The position numbers and the translations under genes are program-made. Shown here in pieces: positions 1 to 8,224 of a DNA stretch of 24,989 nt; position 1 is the first letter of the stretch; every line of letters begins with the position of its first letter. Origin of the DNA: Brevundimonas sp. UBA7534 (GTDB taxonomy: Bacteria; Pseudomonadota; Alphaproteobacteria; Caulobacterales; Caulobacteraceae); NCBI RefSeq assembly GCF_002479325.1, contig NZ_DLMO01000160.1, forward strand, positions 1-24,989, written 5' to 3'. The notes below the pieces were generated by a model, which worked only from the letters and a program-made list of their open reading frames with translations, ran no database searches and was not told where the DNA came from.

Positions 1-1626
1 GACAGCTCCAACGCCATCAACCTGACGGCGCTGCAGGCCAGCCTGGCCCTGTCCACGCCCGACGCCTACAATCCGTTCAGCGGCGGCTGCGTCGACGACA
101 CCAGCGGCGGCGACTGCACGCCCAGCTCGCAAACCGCGATCGACGCCATCAGCACCGACCTGACGCGGGTGTCCAAGACGACGCTGGCGCTGTGGGACTT
201 CAAGCTGAGCCGCCCCGACCTGTTCACCCTGCCGGGCGGCCCGGTCGGCGTCGCCCTCGGCGTGGAAGCCCGCAAGGAGACCCAGCGGGACGATCGCGAC
301 GACGACCTGGACGGCACCAACGTGTTCGTCGACATGGTCAGCGGCGAGACCAGCCTTTCCAACATCGCCGCCGTCAGCTCCAATCCCGACACCTATGGCG
401 AGCGCGAGGTCTATTCGGCCTATGTCGAATTCGCCGTGCCGGTCGTCTCGCCCGAGATGAACGTGCCGTTTGTCCGCAGTCTCGATTTCCAACTGGCGGG
501 CCGGTACGAGCACTATTCGGACTTCGGCGATGTCGCCAAGCCGAAGATCGCCATGGCCTGGGACATCATCGACGGCGTGCGCTTGCGGGGTTCGTATTCG
601 CAGGGCTTCCGCGCGCCGAACCTGGAACAGACCAACGCCGCCCAGTACGCGCGCCTGTCGACCAACAACGACTACATCCGCTGCGAGGCGGACCTGCGCC
701 TGGGCCGGATCGACAACTTCAACGAATGCTCCCAGCCCGCCAGCGCCTCGCTGCTGGTGTCGGGCAACCCGGAGCTGAAGCCCGAGGAGAGCACCAACCA
801 GTCGATCGGCCTGGTGTTCCAGCCGTGGTTCATCCCCGAACAATTCGGCCGCTTCACCTTCACCGTGGATCGCTGGAAGATCGAGCAGGAGAAGATCGTC
901 GGCCTGCTGGGCGCCCAGTCGAACGTGGTGCTGGACTATCTCAGCATCCTGCAGGGCGCGACCAACGACAACGTCAACCGCGCCCCGGTCACCGCCGACG
1001 ACATCGCCTTCTTCGAAGGCAGCGGCATCACGCCCGTGGGTCAGATCACCTCGATCGAGGATCAGTTCATCAACCTGCTGCCGCAGACGGTGGAGGGGCT
1101 GGACATCGGCGTCCAGTGGCGGCTGCGCGGCACGCCGTGGGGCGACTTCCGCGCCAGCCTGAACGCCGCCCATCTGATGGAATTCAACCGCTCGCCTGGC
1201 CCGTTGGTTGAATCGCTGTTCGAGGCGCGCGAACAAGGACTGATCAACGAGAACACCCCGCTGCCGATCTCCGAAACCCTGCTGGCCCGCAACGGCCGGC
1301 CGGAATGGCGAGTGTCGGGTTCGGTCACCTGGTCGCAGGGGCCCTGGCAGGTCGGCGCCTTCACCCAGTACATCAGCTCGGTGACCGAAACAGGCTTCCT
1401 CAGCAGCGAGGGCGACGCCTGGACCGTCGACAGCCAGCTGACCGGCAATCTGTACGGCCAGTACGAGTTCGAGGACGGCTACGGCTTCGCCTCGGGCACG
1501 ACGGTCCGCGTCGGCGCGCGCAACATCACCGACGAACAGCCGCCGCTGACGTCGGAAGGCTATCTGGGATCGCTGTACCGTCCCTACGGCCGCTACTGGT
1601 ACGTCAACGTCTCCAAGACGTTCTGA
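1..1626 (+). CDS. TonB-dependent outer-membrane receptor, 3' part (5' end outside window)
   Basis: The frame is open from base 1 to the TGA at 1624-1626, giving 541 residues of the C-terminal barrel; the signal peptide, TonB box and plug lie upstream of the window. The sequence has alternating hydrophobic/polar strands and a typical TBDR barrel motif, LRGSYSQGFRAPNLEQTN (codons near 580-640). It also has the usual 'NPELKPEES' turn and ends in aromatic-rich strands with a terminal Phe (WYVNVSKTF), the usual outer-membrane insertion signal. TBDRs import scarce ligands such as siderophores, vitamins or oligosaccharides across the outer membrane using TonB/ExbBD energy. A secreted hydrolase starts 16 bp downstream, so the two probably share a transcript; the ligand cannot be read from the sequence. 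The family call is firm. Confidence 0.93.
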   Translation, partial: DSSNAINLTALQASLALSTPDAYNPFSGGCVDDTSGGDCTPSSQTAIDAISTDLTRVSKTTLALWDFKLSRPDLFTLPGGPVGVALGVEARKETQRDDRDDDLDGTNVFVDMVSGETSLSNIAAVSSNPDTYGEREVYSAYVEFAVPVVSPEMNVPFVRSLDFQLAGRYEHYSDFGDVAKPKIAMAWDIIDGVRLRGSYSQGFRAPNLEQTNAAQYARLSTNNDYIRCEADLRLGRIDNFNECSQPASASLLVSGNPELKPEESTNQSIGLVFQPWFIPEQFGRFTFTVDRWKIEQEKIVGLLGAQSNVVLDYLSILQGATNDNVNRAPVTADDIAFFEGSGITPVGQITSIEDQFINLLPQTVEGLDIGVQWRLRGTPWGDFRASLNAAHLMEFNRSPGPLVESLFEAREQGLINENTPLPISETLLARNGRPEWRVSGSVTWSQGPWQVGAFTQYISSVTETGFLSSEGDAWTVDSQLTGNLYGQYEFEDGYGFASGTTVRVGARNITDEQPPLTSEGYLGSLYRPYGRYWYVNVSKTF

Positions 1627-1642
1627 TCCGAGGAGGCGAAGG

Positions 1643-2995
1643 ATGCGTTCGATCCCGATGCTGGCGGCCGCCGCCGCCCTGACGTTGATCGGCGCGCCCT
1701 TCGCCGCCGCCCAGGACGCGCCGCCCGCTGATGCGCCCGTCGCGCCCCATCCCGCCCTGTCCGATCCCTCCCCGGACCCGGCCGCCTGTCCCGACTTCCT
1801 GCCGCAACAGACGCGGTGCTGGTCGGGGCGGGCGGCCAAGGGGGGCTATTACTGGATCGCGGTTCCGGAGGACTGGAACGGGACGCTGGTGGTTCACGCC
1901 CACGGCGGGCCGCGCACGGCCACGCCCGAAGCCAACGACCCGCTGGAGGACCTGGAGCGGTTCTCCATGACGGTGAAGGAGGGCTACGCCTGGGCGGGCT
2001 CGACCTATCGCCGGGGCGGCTATGGCGTGCGGATGGCGGCCGAGGACACCGACGACCTGCGCCAGATATTCTGGGACGCCTTCGGCCGGCCCCGCCGCAC
2101 CATCCTGCACGGCCAGTCCTGGGGCGGCAATGTCGCGGCCAAGACGGCCGAGCTCTACGCCCGCGACGCGGAAGGCCAGGTGGTCTGGGACGGCGTGGTG
2201 CTGACCAGCGGCGTCCTGGCCGGCGGCGCGCGCGCCTATGATTTCCGCGCCGACCTGCGCGCCGTCTATCAGTTCTACTGCAACAACCATCCCGCGCCGG
2301 ACGAGCCGCAGTATCCGCTGTGGCAGGGCCTGCCGGCCGACAGCACGATGACCCGCGCCCAGCTGGCCCAGCGGGTCCAGGCCTGCACCGGCGTCGGCCT
2401 GCCCGAGAACCGGCGCACCGCCGAGCAGAAGCGGAACCTGGCCGACATCCTGGCCGTGGTCGGGATCGAGGAGGACCAACTGGTCTCCCACCTGGCCTGG
2501 GCCACCTTCCTGTTCCGCGACCTGGTGCAGAAGCGACTGGACGGGCTCAACCCGTTCGACAACAGCGCCACGGTCTATGCCGGCTCGCACGACGACGCGG
2601 CCCTGAACGCCGGGGTGCAGCGGTTCGCCGCCGATCCGATGGGCGAGGCGCGCCTGGCCTATGACGCGGCGCTCAGCGGCCTGATCGTAGCGCCGACCCT
2701 GACCATCCACGGCAAGGCCGATCCGACCGCCTTCGTCTCCAACGAGGCCGCCTATCGCCAAACGGTGGCGGCGGCGGGTCGGTTGGACCTGCTGGTCCAG
2801 ACCTTCACCGACGAGGCCGAGCACAGCCGTTTGTCGCCGCCGCAATACGTCGCCCTGTTCCAGGCCATGTCGCGCTGGCTGGACGCGGGCGACAAGCCCA
2901 CGCCCGAAAGCGTCGCCGCCCTCTGCCAGGCGGCCGCGCCGCGTTACGACGGCGGCTGCCATTTCGATACGGATTTCGTCCCCGTCGCGGACTGA
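1643..2995 (+). CDS. Secreted alpha/beta hydrolase
   Basis: This is a 450-residue protein. The N-terminus is a signal peptide (Arg2, hydrophobic 6-22, probable cleavage after the AAA at 21-23) followed by a Pro/Ala-rich linker to about residue 48. The alpha/beta-hydrolase core shows an oxyanion-type HAHGGP at 85-90 and a nucleophile elbow GQSWGG with Ser159. Asp360 in HGKADPT and His394 in EAEHSRL are well placed to complete a Ser-Asp-His triad. Several Cys (49, 59, 213, 248, 428, 439) could form disulfides, consistent with a periplasmic or secreted location. An AGGAGG at 1631-1636 sits 6 nt before the ATG, which fixes the start. It follows the TBDR gene by 16 bp, so it may process the ligand that the receptor imports. 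Substrate class (esterase or peptidase) is unknown. Confidence 0.85.
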   Translation: MRSIPMLAAAAALTLIGAPFAAAQDAPPADAPVAPHPALSDPSPDPAACPDFLPQQTRCWSGRAAKGGYYWIAVPEDWNGTLVVHAHGGPRTATPEANDPLEDLERFSMTVKEGYAWAGSTYRRGGYGVRMAAEDTDDLRQIFWDAFGRPRRTILHGQSWGGNVAAKTAELYARDAEGQVVWDGVVLTSGVLAGGARAYDFRADLRAVYQFYCNNHPAPDEPQYPLWQGLPADSTMTRAQLAQRVQACTGVGLPENRRTAEQKRNLADILAVVGIEEDQLVSHLAWATFLFRDLVQKRLDGLNPFDNSATVYAGSHDDAALNAGVQRFAADPMGEARLAYDAALSGLIVAPTLTIHGKADPTAFVSNEAAYRQTVAAAGRLDLLVQTFTDEAEHSRLSPPQYVALFQAMSRWLDAGDKPTPESVAALCQAAAPRYDGGCHFDTDFVPVAD

Positions 2996-3056
2996 AGCCT
3001 AGCCCCGGCGCGGGCGCCTGTCCTATAGCGGGGGCGTTCGTCACGGGAGCCTTCGT

Positions 3057-4373
3057 ATGCGCGTCGCCATGATCGGGTCCGGCTATGTCGGCCTGGTGTC
3101 CGGAGCCTGTTTCGCCGACTTCGGCCACACGGTGGTCTGCATCGACAAGGACCCGTCCAAGATCGAGCGGCTGAACGGGGGCGAGATTCCGATCTTCGAA
3201 CCCGGCCTGGACGACCTGGTGGAAACGAACGTGCGCGACGGCCGCCTGTCCTTCGCCCAGGACGGGGCCGAGGCGATCCGCAACGCCGACGCCGTCTTCA
3301 TCGCCGTGGGCACCCCCAGCCGGCGCGGCGACGGCCACGCCGACCTGTCCTACGTCCATGCGGCGGCCGAGGAGATCGCGGGCCTGATCCAGGGCTTCAC
3401 CGTTATCGTCACCAAGTCGACCGTGCCGGTCGGCACGGGCGACGAGGTCGAGGCCATCATCCGCCGGGTCAACCCCGACGCCGACTTCGCCGTGGTCTCC
3501 AATCCAGAGTTCCTGCGCGAGGGCGCCGCCATCGGCGACTTCAAGCGGCCCGACCGCGTGGTGGTCGGCGTCAACGACGGCGAGACGGCCGAGCGCGCCC
3601 GCACGGTCATGAGCGAACTCTATCGCCCGCTGAACCTGAACGAGAGCCCGCTGCTGTTCGTCAACCGCCGCACCTCGGAGCTGATCAAATACGCCGCCAA
3701 CGCCTTCCTGGCGATGAAGATCACCTTCATCAACGAGATGGCGGACCTGTGCGAGGCGGTGGGCGCCGATGTGCAGCAGGTGGCGCGCGGCATCGGCCTG
3801 GACAAGCGGATCGGCGCCAAGTTCCTGCACGCCGGCCCCGGCTACGGCGGCTCGTGCTTCCCCAAGGACACCATCGCCCTGGTCCGGACGGCCCAGCAGC
3901 ACGGCGCGCCGACGCGGCTGATCGAGGCGACGGTCCAGGTCAATGACGCGCGCAAGAAGGCGATGGCCGGCCGCGTCGAGACCACCCTGGGCGCCAGCGT
4001 CAAGGGCAAGACCGTCGCCCTGCTGGGCCTGACGTTCAAGCCGAACACCGACGACATGCGCGACGCGCCCAGCCTGGACATCGCCCCGGCCCTGATCGCC
4101 GCCGGCGCGCGGGTCCAGGCCTTCGACCCCGAAGGGATGCACGAGGCCGCCAAGCTGCTGGACGGCGTGGAGATGAAAGACAGCGCCTATGACGCCGTCC
4201 AGGGCGCCGACGCGGTGGTCATCGTCACCGAATGGGACCAGTTCCGGGCCCTGGACCTGGACCGGATCAAGCTCTTGATGAACCAGCCGGTGCTGGTCGA
4301 CCTGCGCAACGTCTATCGCCCCGAGGACATGAAACGGCGCGGCTTCCGCTATTCCGGCATCGGGCGCGGCTGA
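3057..4373 (+). CDS. ugd: UDP-glucose 6-dehydrogenase
   Basis: This enzyme oxidises UDP-glucose to UDP-glucuronate with two NAD+ in the cytoplasm. The 438-residue length is normal. The N-terminal Rossmann motif GSGYVG lies at 7-12 and binds NAD. The central helix SELIKYAANAFLAMK contains the Lys211 and Asn215 expected near the active site. The catalytic cysteine is Cys267 in GPGYGGSCFPKD, and the C-terminal UDP-binding domain has the conserved LGLTFKPNTDDMRDAPS stretch. GGGAG at 3045-3049 is a good ribosome site for the ATG. The only upstream hint of a promoter is a TATAGC about 30 bp before the start. The next gene starts 1 bp after the stop and uses the product, so the two form an operon. 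Likely use is in capsule, exopolysaccharide or LPS precursor supply. Confidence 0.96.
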   Translation: MRVAMIGSGYVGLVSGACFADFGHTVVCIDKDPSKIERLNGGEIPIFEPGLDDLVETNVRDGRLSFAQDGAEAIRNADAVFIAVGTPSRRGDGHADLSYVHAAAEEIAGLIQGFTVIVTKSTVPVGTGDEVEAIIRRVNPDADFAVVSNPEFLREGAAIGDFKRPDRVVVGVNDGETAERARTVMSELYRPLNLNESPLLFVNRRTSELIKYAANAFLAMKITFINEMADLCEAVGADVQQVARGIGLDKRIGAKFLHAGPGYGGSCFPKDTIALVRTAQQHGAPTRLIEATVQVNDARKKAMAGRVETTLGASVKGKTVALLGLTFKPNTDDMRDAPSLDIAPALIAAGARVQAFDPEGMHEAAKLLDGVEMKDSAYDAVQGADAVVIVTEWDQFRALDLDRIKLLMNQPVLVDLRNVYRPEDMKRRGFRYSGIGRG

Positions 4374-4374
4374 G

Positions 4375-5349
4375 GTGGCGGGGCCGGTCATCGTCACGGG
4401 GGCGGCCGGCTTCATCGGCATGCACGTCGCCGAGCGGCTGCTGGATCGCGGCGAGACGGTCGTCGGCGTCGACGTCTTCAACGCCTATTACGATCCGCGC
4501 CTGAAGGAGGCGCGCGCCGCCCGGCTGGAGGAGCGCGACGGTTTCCGCATGGTCCGCGCCGACATCGCCGAGCCCGAGGCGATGCGCGCCCTGGTCGCCG
4601 ACAGCGGCGCCGACCGGGTGGTGCACCTGGCCGCCCAGGCGGGGGTGCGCTATTCGATCGAAAATCCCTTCGCCTACGAGCGGTCGAACCTGGCCGGGCA
4701 TCTGTCGATCCTGGAGGCGTGCCGCCACGCCGGGATCCAACATCTGGTCTATGCGTCCTCCAGTTCGGTCTATGGCGACCGGCCGCTGGACGGGCAGGGG
4801 TTCCGCGAGGACGATCCGACCGTCAGCCCCGTCTCGCTCTACGCCGCCACAAAGCGGTCGTGCGAGCTGCTGAGCCAGAGCTATGCGCGCCTGTACGGTT
4901 TTCCGCAGTCGGGCCTGCGCTTCTTCACCGTCTATGGCCCCTGGGGCCGGCCGGACATGGCCTACTACAGCTTCACGCGGAAGATCGTCCGGGGCGAGCC
5001 GATCGAGGTCTATGGCGAGGGGCGGATGGCGCGCGACTTCACCTATATCGACGACATCGTCGACGGGGTGCTGGGCGTGCTGGACCGCCCGCCGGCCCAG
5101 GGTGCGCACGAAATCTACAACATCGGCGACAGCCAGCCGGTCGGCCTGATGGAGATGATCGCCACGCTGGAGGCCGCGCTGGGCGTCACGGCGAACAAGA
5201 TCATGCGCCCGATGCAACCCGGCGACGTCACCGCCACCTACGCCGACGTCTCCAAGCTGAACGCCCTGACCGGCTACAGGCCCAAGGTCGCGCTGACCCA
5301 GGGCCTGCCGAGGTTCGTTGACTGGTGGCGGTCGTTCGAGAACGGCTGA
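4375..5349 (+). CDS. NAD-dependent epimerase, UDP-glucuronate 4-epimerase type
   Basis: This 324-residue extended short-chain dehydrogenase has the NAD-binding TGAAGFIG at 8-15, the Ser-rich active-site strand YASSSSVYG (126-134) and the YxxxK pair Tyr156/Lys160. The segment TVYGPWGRPDMA (185-196) is typical of UDP-glucuronate 4-epimerases, which convert UDP-glucuronate to UDP-galacturonate. The start is a GTG separated by one base from the stop of ugd, so the genes are translationally coupled, and ugd makes the substrate. This neighbour makes the glucuronate epimerase call more likely than UDP-glucose 4-epimerase. The gene converges on the TBDR gene with 7 bp between stops. No glycosyltransferase is nearby, so the final polymer is unknown. 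Confidence 0.9.
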   Translation: MAGPVIVTGAAGFIGMHVAERLLDRGETVVGVDVFNAYYDPRLKEARAARLEERDGFRMVRADIAEPEAMRALVADSGADRVVHLAAQAGVRYSIENPFAYERSNLAGHLSILEACRHAGIQHLVYASSSSVYGDRPLDGQGFREDDPTVSPVSLYAATKRSCELLSQSYARLYGFPQSGLRFFTVYGPWGRPDMAYYSFTRKIVRGEPIEVYGEGRMARDFTYIDDIVDGVLGVLDRPPAQGAHEIYNIGDSQPVGLMEMIATLEAALGVTANKIMRPMQPGDVTATYADVSKLNALTGYRPKVALTQGLPRFVDWWRSFENG

Positions 5350-5356
5350 GGGCCGA

Positions 5357-8041
5357 TCAGAACAGGATCTTGCGCAGGTTGATGCGGAACACGCGGCCCT
5401 GCGGGTCCAGGTAGTCGGCCTGATAGTTGACCGGGCGGGCGCCGTCGCTGGACGTGGCCGAGACGCGGTCGTCGAACAGGTTCTGCACCCCGACGCCGAC
5501 GCGCGTGCCGTCCAGGAAGGGGAAGCGCGCGACCAGCGACTTGCGCTGCGACAGGTCAGCGAAGGCGAACAGGTTCACCGTCGTGCGGTCCGAGAATTCC
5601 AGGTCCGGCGAGCCCAGGGCGTCGCCCTCGACCGTCGTGCCCGACTTCCAGTTGGCGTTCAGGAAGGCGCCGTAGCCGTTCCTGAAGGCGCCGGCCTGCA
5701 GCTGCACCTCATGGCGCGACTGACCGCCCGAGCCGCTGATCGAGTCACCATCCAGCAGGTCCAGCGGCGCCAGGCCGTCGCGGATGACGACCTCGTCCTG
5801 CACCCGCCAGGTGTGGGTCAGCGACAGGTTGAACAGGCCCTGGCCGGGCTGCATGTTCGCGCCGCGACCACCGCGCATACGGCCGCCTCCGGGTCCGCCC
5901 GGGCCGCCGCCGGGCGGTCCGCCCATCCGCATGCCCTGGCCGCCGCCCGGACCGCGCCGGCCGCCGGCGCCTTCGCCCGCCGCCTGCGGCGTTGGCGTGC
6001 CGAAGGCGCGTGAGAAGTTGAAGCCCCACTGCACGTCCTGCTGTTCGCGCTTGGCGAAATTTAGCGGCCGGGCGTCGATCGACACCAGGTTTCCATCAGC
6101 GTCGCGGGTGAACCGCTCGGGCAGGGCGGCCTCCAGGTCCGGCGTGATGGCCGGGAAGCTGGAAATCTCGTTGTCGGTCTCGGTGCGGGTGTAGGCCAGG
6201 TTCAGCCGCAGGTCGCGTTCCGAGAACGGCTGCCAGTTGACCCCCAGCTTCAGGATGCGGCTGTCCTCGGCCTTCAGATTGGGGTCGCCGCCGGTGATCT
6301 GGACGACCTCGACCGTCTGGCCGGTGGCGAAGTCGAACACCGGCGTGTTGGGGGTGGAGACGAACGGGTCGTTCAACTGCTGGATCGTTGGGGCCTTGCC
6401 CTCGTCGGAATAGTTGGCCGACAGCGACAGCCGCTCGACCGGGGACCAGTTCAGACCGGCGCCGATCTCACGCACGCCGCCGAAGTCCGACAGTTCGTCG
6501 TACTGCAGGTTCAGATTGGCCGACAGGTCGCCCAGCATGGGCAGCACGCCGCGATCCTTGTTGGCGATCGGCAGGTCGAAGTTGGCCTGGAAATTCCCCT
6601 GGTCGCGCGACTGCGACCGTTCGCTGGCCACGCCGGAGCGGAAGCTTTCGGAATCCAGCGACCGGTGCTCGGCGCCGACCTTGAAGGTCGAGGTCAGGTC
6701 GCCGGCCGGCAGCTCCCAGGCCGTGCCGTTCAGCACGACTTCCGCCTCGGCCGTCTGCGAGACCGAGCGGGCGGTGTCGCGCAGGGCGTCGCTGACCAGG
6801 CCGTCGATGTCGCCGAACGGATTGACGGTCGGGTCGCCCGCCAGGATCGCGGCCTGGAGGGCGTCGTCGTCCACGCCGCGGCCGGTCGAGGTCTTGGTCT
6901 CGGTGCGGGTGTATTCGCCGGTCGCGGTCCAGCGCCAGTCGCCCAGATAGCCGTCCAGCACCGCACCCGCCTCGGCCGTGCGGGTGTCGACCGATCGGCT
7001 CAGCGCGTCGGGCCGGTCGACGTAGCGATACAGCAGGACATCGTTGGCGAAGGGGGAGAAGCCGCTGCTGGCCGGCAAGGTCAGGGTCACGCCCGGCAGG
7101 CCCAGGTAGCTGAAGGTCGAGCTGTCCTCCAGGCTGCCGCTCAGGGTCAGGCCGACGCTGTCGTTCAGGTCGTGCTTGTAGGTGCCGGCGATGGAGGCCT
7201 CGTCCGACTGCGGCAGCAGGGTGCGATAGGCGTTCAGGTCGTCGGCGCGGGCGATCCCGGCGGTGGTGGCGAAGTCGCCCAGGGTCGGCGCGCCGGCGGC
7301 GGCCGAACCGGGCACGCCGGCCACCGTCACGGTCGAGCCGGCCAGGGTCGACAAGGCCGGGTCGATCTCGGCGCCGTTCGGCAGGCCGCCGATGTTGCCG
7401 ACCCGGTCGAACAGGACGTTCGTTCCGGTGCGGTCGATGTTGCGCTCGGTCTCGTACAGCGGATTGCTGGTCTGGCCGTTGATGTCCAGCGACCAGCGGT
7501 CCGACCCCGAAATATTCAGGACGTTGTTCTCGGACTGGGTGGTGGTGCGCCCGCCCTGCTCGGACCGGCTGACGTTGACCGAGGCGGTCAGCGAGCGGAA
7601 GTCGGCCTTCAGCACGATGTTCACGACCCGCTGGTTCGCGCTGTAGCCGTAGGACAGCGCCGTCTCCTCGGGCAGGATGTCGAAGCGTTCGATCGCCTCG
7701 GGCGGGATGCCGCGGATTTCGCGAAAGCCCGAGATGCGCCGGCCGTTGACCAGGAAGACGGGCGATCCGCCGCGCGCGCTGCGCGTCTGGGCTTCCAGCA
7801 GGGTCACCAGCTCGCCGATGTTGGTGGCGCCGAACGCCTGCAACTGGGTGGTGTCGTACGAGACGATGGGCTCCTGGCCGCCCAGGGCCACGCCGCGCTG
7901 CTGGCCCGTCACGACCACGTCGGGCAGCAGGGTGACGGCCTCGTCCTCGGGCGGCGTCTGGGTCTGGACCTGGGCGGCCTCGACCTCGGCGGCCGCGACG
8001 GTGGGGGCGAGGGCGAGCAGCAAGAGGGACGCGGCGGGCAT
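5357..8041 (-). CDS. TonB-dependent receptor with Gly-rich barrel insertion
   Basis: This 894-residue outer-membrane receptor has a hydrophobic signal sequence (1-18, AAA before Glu19) that unusually lacks N-terminal positive charge. The plug domain (about 60-150) contains the FLVNGRRISGF and IERFDILPEETALSYGYSANQRVVNI motifs' conserved core residues. The beta barrel ends in RINLRKILF with the terminal Phe. Residues near 685-727 are a low-complexity Gly/Pro/Arg/Met-rich stretch inserted between barrel strands. It is followed by LSLTHTWRVQDEV and the LDLLDGDSISGSGG segment, which I associate with a proteobacterial TBDR subfamily. A GAGG lies 9 nt before the ATG. It lies 183 bp downstream of a hybrid kinase gene on the same strand, which may regulate it. 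The ligand is unknown. Confidence 0.92.
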   Translation of the reverse strand: MPAASLLLLALAPTVAAAEVEAAQVQTQTPPEDEAVTLLPDVVVTGQQRGVALGGQEPIVSYDTTQLQAFGATNIGELVTLLEAQTRSARGGSPVFLVNGRRISGFREIRGIPPEAIERFDILPEETALSYGYSANQRVVNIVLKADFRSLTASVNVSRSEQGGRTTTQSENNVLNISGSDRWSLDINGQTSNPLYETERNIDRTGTNVLFDRVGNIGGLPNGAEIDPALSTLAGSTVTVAGVPGSAAAGAPTLGDFATTAGIARADDLNAYRTLLPQSDEASIAGTYKHDLNDSVGLTLSGSLEDSSTFSYLGLPGVTLTLPASSGFSPFANDVLLYRYVDRPDALSRSVDTRTAEAGAVLDGYLGDWRWTATGEYTRTETKTSTGRGVDDDALQAAILAGDPTVNPFGDIDGLVSDALRDTARSVSQTAEAEVVLNGTAWELPAGDLTSTFKVGAEHRSLDSESFRSGVASERSQSRDQGNFQANFDLPIANKDRGVLPMLGDLSANLNLQYDELSDFGGVREIGAGLNWSPVERLSLSANYSDEGKAPTIQQLNDPFVSTPNTPVFDFATGQTVEVVQITGGDPNLKAEDSRILKLGVNWQPFSERDLRLNLAYTRTETDNEISSFPAITPDLEAALPERFTRDADGNLVSIDARPLNFAKREQQDVQWGFNFSRAFGTPTPQAAGEGAGGRRGPGGGQGMRMGGPPGGGPGGPGGGRMRGGRGANMQPGQGLFNLSLTHTWRVQDEVVIRDGLAPLDLLDGDSISGSGGQSRHEVQLQAGAFRNGYGAFLNANWKSGTTVEGDALGSPDLEFSDRTTVNLFAFADLSQRKSLVARFPFLDGTRVGVGVQNLFDDRVSATSSDGARPVNYQADYLDPQGRVFRINLRKILF
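5850..5985 (-). repeat. Low-complexity Gly/Pro/Arg/Met-rich coding stretch inside the TBDR
   Basis: About 42 codons encode mostly Gly with Pro, Arg and Met, including repeats of GGG, GGP and RG. The flanking residues are normal barrel strands. The stretch is in frame with no stop, so it is a protein loop and not a broken region. Confidence 0.85.
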
Positions 8042-8224
8042 GGGGAGGGGCCTCGAATTCGGAAAGTTCGCCCTATGCAGGACGTTGCAAAGGTGACCAG
8101 AAAGCGGCGAAATTCATGAACGATTGGAAAGCGTTGCGGGCTTCCAACAGTCGACGAAATTCGATGTTCGCCGCGCGACGGAAACGCCGGCGACCCGCGT
8201 TGAAGTCCGTTTGAAGGCGATCGT
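8042..8224. promoter_or_regulatory. Intergenic region upstream of the TBDR with an inverted repeat
   Basis: TTGGAAAGC at 8124-8132 and GCTTCCAA at 8140-8147 form an inverted repeat with one bulged base and a 7-nt spacer. Two copies of CGAAATTC lie at 8108-8115 and 8155-8162, flanking it. No T-tract follows on the minus strand, so an operator or leader for the TBDR is more likely than a terminator for the kinase gene. No convincing -35/-10 pair was found. Confidence 0.3.

Noticed and set aside
6665..8119. Plus-strand frame of 484 codons across the TBDR
   Set aside because: Antisense to a full-length receptor with clear plug and barrel; no protein features of its own.
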